Shown piece by piece: positions 62,692 to 64,000 of a DNA stretch of 64,000 bases (the first letter of the stretch is position 1; each line of letters begins with the position of its first letter). The notes beneath the pieces were generated by a model, which saw only the letters and a program-made list of their open reading frames with translations, did not search any database and was not told where the DNA came from. The position numbers were made by a program, and so were the translations under genes. The stretch covers positions 1-64,000 of the forward strand of contig JAPPFP010000020.1 in assembly GCA_028877275.1 (NCBI GenBank). The letters are read 5' to 3'. The stretch is from Acidobacteriota bacterium. GTDB taxonomy: Bacteria > Acidobacteriota > Thermoanaerobaculia > Multivoradales > Multivoraceae.

Positions 62692-63839
62692 CAGCGCCGA
62701 CCCGGGCGCAGCACGCGGCCGGTATGGCGGCGTACCAGGAGGCGGGCCTGCGGATCGCCGCCGAGATCGGCAACCGGGGCCCGATGCGGCTGACCGAAGG
62801 CGGCAGGCTCCATCCGGACATCCTGGCGGCGTACTGGAGGCACGGCTTCTACGTCTTCGAAGGACTCATCGACGGCGACGAGGTGGCCGAGCTGCGCCGC
62901 GACGCCAGCGAGATGCTGGAGCGCGCGCCGGTAGCCCCGGACGCGGCCGTCGATGCTCAAGGGCGACCGGCGCTGGGCCTCGACTACGCCCGCCGGCCGT
63001 ATCTGTTCACCAAGCCTCTGGCCGATCCCTGGGGCGGCACGGAGCTTCTCAGCGGACGCCACCCGACGCAGATGACGCAGCCGCTACCCGAACAGGACGC
63101 GCCCGCCGACGTCGTCTTCATCATGAGTTCGATGTGCCAGGCGATGCCCTCCGGGCTGCGGCTCTACGGCCACCCGCACCTGCTCGAGATCGCCGCGGCG
63201 ATCAACGGCGACGACTTCGTGCCCTTCAACGACGCGATCTTCGTCAAGCAACCGGGTCTCGGCGGTTCCGTGTCGTGGCACCAGGACGGTGTCACGCACT
63301 GGGGTTCGCCGGACTGGGACGAAGGCATCCACGGCTTCAACTTCCAGGTACAGCTCTATCCCACGACTCCGGCGAGCTGTCTCTGGGTGGTGCCCGGCAG
63401 CCACAAGCTCGGGAAGATCGACATCAAGGCGCGGGTCGAAGCGAACGGAGGAAGCGAGAAGCTCCCCGGCGCCCTGCCGCTCGTTTGCGACGCCGGCGAT
63501 GTCACCATCGTCAACCGGCAGATGCTCCACGCCTCGTTCGCCAACACCTCGTCGGACCTGCGCATCTCGCTTACCTTCGGCTTCCACCGCCGCAAGTCGG
63601 TGGAGGGGCAGAAGGGCGCGTTGGGCGTCGAAGCGGACGAGGTCGTTTATGACGCCCGGCGCATCTTCGATCGCTCGTCGGTGATCGCCGTGGCGATCGA
63701 CGCCCGCCGGCAGTGCCGGCCAGGGGAGCAGTCGTTCGTCTACCAGCCCTTCGTCGGTCTGGAGGACGACTTCCGCTTCAACGACGAGACGTTCGACCGC
63801 GTGATCCGGGACTACAATCTGAACGATCTGGCGATCTAG
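62667..63839 (+). CDS. Phytanoyl-CoA dioxygenase-family (PhyH) oxygenase
   Basis: Fe(II)/2-oxoglutarate-dependent dioxygenase-like protein of 390 aa (from GTG 62667; ATG 62724 is the alternative, giving 371 aa). Iron ligands: HQD in VSWHQDGVTHWGSP and His in NRQMLHASFANTS, with Arg in LRISLTFGFHRR. Other family marks are GFYVFEGLIDGDEVAELRRDA and WVVPGSHKLGKIDIK. No signal peptide. Longer than the PhyH at 49692 and not its close relative. Overlaps the propeller gene by 25 bp (or 0 with the later start). Substrate unknown. Confidence 0.9.
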   Translation: MGLSSDAVAAPTRAQHAAGMAAYQEAGLRIAAEIGNRGPMRLTEGGRLHPDILAAYWRHGFYVFEGLIDGDEVAELRRDASEMLERAPVAPDAAVDAQGRPALGLDYARRPYLFTKPLADPWGGTELLSGRHPTQMTQPLPEQDAPADVVFIMSSMCQAMPSGLRLYGHPHLLEIAAAINGDDFVPFNDAIFVKQPGLGGSVSWHQDGVTHWGSPDWDEGIHGFNFQVQLYPTTPASCLWVVPGSHKLGKIDIKARVEANGGSEKLPGALPLVCDAGDVTIVNRQMLHASFANTSSDLRISLTFGFHRRKSVEGQKGALGVEADEVVYDARRIFDRSSVIAVAIDARRQCRPGEQSFVYQPFVGLEDDFRFNDETFDRVIRDYNLNDLAI

Positions 63840-64000
63840 CGGTCCGCCGCGACGTAGTCGACGAGGCCGTTCAGCATCTCGGCGGTGGATTCCAGGCCCC
63901 ACCTGACGTCGACCGTCGGGTCGGGGTTCTCGGGGTTGTCGGCCGAGTTGTCGAAGGAGGCCTTCACGCGGACTCGCGTCCCGGCCGGCAGCCGGATCGG
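63836..64000 (-). CDS. C-terminal part of a gene entering from the right (monooxygenase-type C-terminal domain)
   Basis: The last 54 codons of a minus-strand gene whose start is beyond the window; the stop TAG overlaps the convergent dioxygenase stop. The translation has VRVKASFDNSADNPENPDPT followed by VRWGLEST and EMLNGLVDYV. This resembles the C-terminal domain of copper type II, ascorbate-dependent monooxygenase-like exported proteins, in which a DNS...NP..P block is typical. Similar ends occur on multidomain cytochrome or peroxiredoxin-like proteins in Acidobacteriota, so the full protein could be one of these. The frame is open to the window edge. Confidence 0.7.
   Translation of the reverse strand, partial: PIRLPAGTRVRVKASFDNSADNPENPDPTVDVRWGLESTAEMLNGLVDYVAADR

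Noticed and set aside
1..64000. tRNA, rRNA, prophage or integrative element
   Set aside because: No cloverleaf, rRNA-like segment, integrase, phage structural gene or transposase was seen; the only mobile-looking items are the short palindromic units.

Overview
The window is a G+C-rich bacterial chromosome segment, most likely from an Acidobacteriota member. The best marker is the secreted protein at 22110-24641, which has the layout of the 'VWFA-related Acidobacterial domain' family. TonB receptors with carboxypeptidase-regulatory N-terminal domains, DUF3604 proteins, PQQ-type propellers, Tat-exported TIM barrels and many sulfatases fit a heterotrophic, polymer- or ester-degrading lineage. 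No rRNA, tRNA, CRISPR array, integrase or recognisable transposase gene was seen. GTG and TTG starts are common, and several genes show a TANNNT box only 8-12 nt before the start codon without a ribosome-binding site, suggesting leaderless transcripts.

Left part (1-30.9 kb): a TonB receptor and a PQQ-like propeller protein; a YejABEF-type peptide importer divergent from a glutamate-1-semialdehyde-aminomutase-like aminotransferase; two serine hydrolases and a second TonB receptor; a divergent three-gene operon (diheme exported protein, SDR oxidoreductase, PEP synthase/rifampin-phosphotransferase-like enzyme); the VWFA protein with a TonB-like C-terminus; a hypothetical protein facing a TetR regulator; and a coupled operon of sugar kinase, APH-type kinase, ketose 3-epimerase, class I aldolase and cyclase-family hydrolase, which reads as a ketose catabolic pathway. 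Most larger intergenic gaps in this half are filled by a modular palindromic repeat: a constant tail GCACCCAGTGTG joined to one of two alternative 7-bp-stem hairpins, often with a third hairpin one base away. Two loci look like small inverted-repeat-bounded elements. One copy replaces the start of a serine hydrolase and another supplies the first codons of its neighbour.

Right part (30.9-64 kb): I found no full copy of these repeats. It begins with a six-gene minus-strand operon made almost entirely of exported proteins (two DUF3604 proteins, a PQQ dehydrogenase, a Tat-exported TIM-barrel isomerase, a 2-hydroxyacid dehydrogenase that carries a signal peptide) plus a metallophosphoesterase. 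Next is a secreted protein of unknown function, an Oar-type TonB receptor, and a sulfatase island (44-53.6 kb): five Cys-type sulfatases around one formylglycine-generating enzyme that would activate them, with a phytanoyl-CoA-type dioxygenase among them. Two sulfatases are recent paralogues about 8 kb apart.

The final stretch (53.6-64 kb) has a third DUF3604 protein, a PQQ-like propeller and an exported MBL-fold hydrolase on the minus strand, divergent from a coupled plus-strand operon of Tat-exported double-VOC protein, lipoprotein cyclase, acyl-CoA dehydrogenase, a PQQ-like propeller with EF-hand loops, and a second dioxygenase. The C-terminal end of one more gene enters at the right edge. 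Overall the locus suggests uptake and periplasmic processing of sulfated or oxidised organic matter; the actual substrates cannot be read from sequence alone.
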